Assembly (NCBI GenBank): GCA_000697455.1
Contig: JNET01031818.1
Span: forward strand, 1 to 20,802
Direction: 5' to 3'
DNA from: Basidiobolus heterosporus B8920
Lineage: Eukaryota > Basidiobolomycota > Basidiobolomycetes > Basidiobolales > Basidiobolaceae
Length of the DNA: 20,802 bases
Each line of letters begins with the position of its first letter. The stretch's first letter is position 1. The position numbers and the translations under genes were made by a program. Positions 19,165-20,802 of the stretch are shown piece after piece. The notes beneath the pieces are model-generated. The model was not told where the DNA came from and ran no database searches. It saw only the letters and a program-made list of their open reading frames with translations.

Positions 19165-20247
19165 ATGGTAGACGTGATCAAGTCGATTCGGATTGCAAGC
19201 ACAGAAGTGAGGGACAGTCCTTCAGTGCATGTTGTCTACAAAATCGAAGTACAGACAGGTATTCGTAGGTGGTCAGTGTATCGGCGATACAGTGAGTTCT
19301 ACCAACTTCATGAGAGATTACTTCACAAATTCCCTAAATATCCACCGCCACATCAACTTCCACCAAAGCAGTACTCCCTATTTGCTAGTTGCAAGGGAAT
19401 CGAGTCAATCGAGGAGAGAAGAGAAGGCTTATCAAAATATTTGAAAGGTATACTTGATGACCCTGATTCCCGTTGGAGAGAAACTTGTGAATGGAGCACC
19501 TTTCTAGACGTACCCAAGGTTAAAAACACTGACCCGGCGAAAAATTTCACCTCAGAGAGCTGGCTAGATGAGGTTCAGGCTGTTCAAGCTTTAATTAGGC
19601 AAATCCGAACCGTTTTGTTACGAAGAGATTCTCACTACTCTCAACAAGAGGTTGCTGCTACACACAATTGCACTTTCCAGGTCAAAAAAGAGATTGCTGT
19701 GGTGAATCAACGTTTGATCATCCTAAAGAATGGTCTGTCATATTTGGCAGGCGCGGGTGGAGGAGATGTAGTCATATCAGAATGGGAGCGTTCACGCCGT
19801 GCGGATAAACTGAATAGAATTCTCGATGAAATCTCAACGCTTTCCGAACGAGTAGTCATAGGAAGTCATGAGGGACCTACGACACCGCCAGCTACACTCC
19901 TTGGTAGACGCGATTCTTTCTCTTTTCCACGAACTGTCAAAAGACAAGTTTCGTGTCCAGCTTCCTCGCGAGTATTTGGTAACGTTAAAGCGTTACCAAA
20001 GGATACTGAAAAGACTATAGGGCTTGACAGTAAAGACCTAATCAACTTGCAACAACAAACGATGCGTGAGCAATATACCAGCTTAGAGCAATTCAGTAGT
20101 ATTCTCAAGCACCAACTAAACATCAGTATAGCTATCAGCCAGGAACTGGATGCACACAATCAACTATTGTCGGAGTTAAGTCACGGTGTAGATAGGTCAC
20201 AATCCAAGTTGAAAATCTCAACCAAGCGCTTGGAGACAATTAGATAA
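19165..20247 (+). CDS. VAM7: PX-domain Qc-SNARE, Vam7-like
   Basis: Single exon, 360 residues. An N-terminal PX domain (about 5-117) carries the phosphoinositide-binding marks RRYSEF (40-45), a Pro-rich loop with PPK (66-68) and the second basic site ERR (84-86), followed by GLSKYLKGIL. A helical middle (about 130-235) and a Ser/Pro/Arg-rich linker (about 240-285) follow. The C-terminal SNARE heptad region (about 298-360) has the zero-layer Gln326 in ISIAISQELDAHNQLL. There is no transmembrane anchor, as in yeast Vam7, which binds PI3P on the vacuole and acts with Vam3, Vti1 and Nyv1 in homotypic vacuole fusion and with HOPS (known). The order PX then SNARE with no anchor makes Vam7 far more likely than an ordinary sorting nexin. 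Most neighbours have introns; this gene does not. Confidence 0.88.
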   Translation: MVDVIKSIRIASTEVRDSPSVHVVYKIEVQTGIRRWSVYRRYSEFYQLHERLLHKFPKYPPPHQLPPKQYSLFASCKGIESIEERREGLSKYLKGILDDPDSRWRETCEWSTFLDVPKVKNTDPAKNFTSESWLDEVQAVQALIRQIRTVLLRRDSHYSQQEVAATHNCTFQVKKEIAVVNQRLIILKNGLSYLAGAGGGDVVISEWERSRRADKLNRILDEISTLSERVVIGSHEGPTTPPATLLGRRDSFSFPRTVKRQVSCPASSRVFGNVKALPKDTEKTIGLDSKDLINLQQQTMREQYTSLEQFSSILKHQLNISIAISQELDAHNQLLSELSHGVDRSQSKLKISTKRLETIR

Positions 20248-20359
20248 TATATTATATTCATTGGTGTCATCGTCTGTATAAACTGTTTATTCTGTATTAG
20301 ATATCTTTTTTCTAAATTAAATATTCCCTTTCCCATAAGTGTGGTTGGAATTATTTTGA

Positions 20360-20802
20360 GTATATAATGAGGACCGATGGTTGATGGATTCCTTACGTCT
20401 TAGTTATAACCTAAGACTGCAATTACGATTAATATACATATCACGCGTTGATGAGATTGCGGTGCCACAAGCGGGAGTCTCAATGTTAATTGTTTGCTTT
20501 GTTGAAGCCCTTCGGGAGTGGAAGCACTGTGAACAATTAGTTGTACCCGATTGCATCAAGATAGCTGAGCGTGTTACATTCTTGATCAATTAATGAACTC
20601 TTTCAACTTCTGGATAAACAAGAATATATTGAACCTAATGTGATTTTAGCTGTAACCACGAATCGATGAATGCATGAAGCTACTGTTGTGGCGTGCTATG
20701 AATTTATTTGGTCTATGAATGGCTTTTATAAATGTGTAATTCAAAAAATTCTCCAAGTAATCAGTGTTCTAGCGGATCTTTGTCACCAGTGCTGTCCAAA
20801 AT
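20360..20802 (+). pseudogene. Possible decayed or partial coding sequence of unknown family
   Basis: From 20360 a frame is open to TAA at 20591-20593 and includes VDEIAVPQAGVSMLIV and LREWKHCEQLVVPDCIK. Immediately after, one frame over (from 20595), the sequence reads ELFQLLDKQEYIEPNVILAV to a TGA at 20667-20669. It then stays open to the window end (YEFIWSMNGFYK...). The residue mix looks protein-like and the two parts would join with one base removed near 20591, but I recognise no family, no start is certain, and no GT..AG intron fits the junction. It may be a relic, the edge of a gene continuing to the right, or chance. Confidence 0.25.

Noticed and set aside
1-20802. A CRISPR array, operon, prokaryotic defence system or secondary-metabolite cluster
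   Set aside because: Genes are intron-bearing eukaryotic housekeeping genes in alternating orientation, and no spaced direct repeats or synthase genes are present.

Overview
The window reads as nuclear DNA of a filamentous fungus. The genes are broken by many short introns, mostly 54-79 nt, with GT..AG ends and CTAAC/ACTAAT-like branch sites. The protein set is eukaryotic and fungal: peroxins, a kinetochore subunit, a Vam7-type SNARE, and eL42 with an intron directly after its ATG. Base composition is moderately AT-rich. An early-diverging (Mucoromycota-like) lineage is my best guess from protein style, but this is inference and cannot be settled without a search. All exon structures below were worked out by hand from splice signals and reading-frame continuity.

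Layout: 1-471 is the 3' end of a Ty1/copia retrotransposon (last 50 codons of the RNase H end of pol, polypurine tract, LTR). 1162-2669 (+) is PEX16 in 8 exons. 3048-4184 (-) is PEX13 in 2 exons, tail to tail with PEX16. 4647-7153 (+) is a SYO1/HEATR3-like ribosomal-protein import chaperone in 9 exons. 7364-8806 (-) is guanine deaminase in 2 exons. 8807-10908 is a 2.1-kb stretch without a gene I can support. 10909-12542 (+) is a PTR2-type peptide/proton symporter, intronless but with one apparent single-base frameshift. 13002-13322 (-) is a small mitochondrial RRM protein. 13521-15318 (-) is PUS1-type tRNA pseudouridine synthase in 9 exons. 15621-16139 (+) is ribosomal protein eL42 in 3 exons, sharing a 302-bp divergent promoter with PUS1. 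16436-17529 (-) is the kinetochore protein MIS12/MTW1 in 5 exons. 18007-18657 (+) encodes an unrecognised, probably N-acylated coiled-coil protein with three NPF motifs. 19165-20247 (+) is a Vam7-like PX-SNARE protein in one exon. The last 0.5 kb contains open stretches that look like a decayed or partial coding sequence.

Functionally these are mainly housekeeping genes in alternating orientation, not an operon or cluster. Loose themes are peroxisome biogenesis (PEX16, PEX13), ribosome and tRNA maturation (SYO1, eL42, PUS1), nitrogen/purine nutrition (guanine deaminase, PTR2), and endosome/vacuole membranes (Vam7-like and possibly the NPF protein). The least ordinary items are the NPF/acylation-motif protein, the broken PTR2 frame, the dense YG-rich N-terminus of PEX13, and two stop-free introns of exactly 63 nt.
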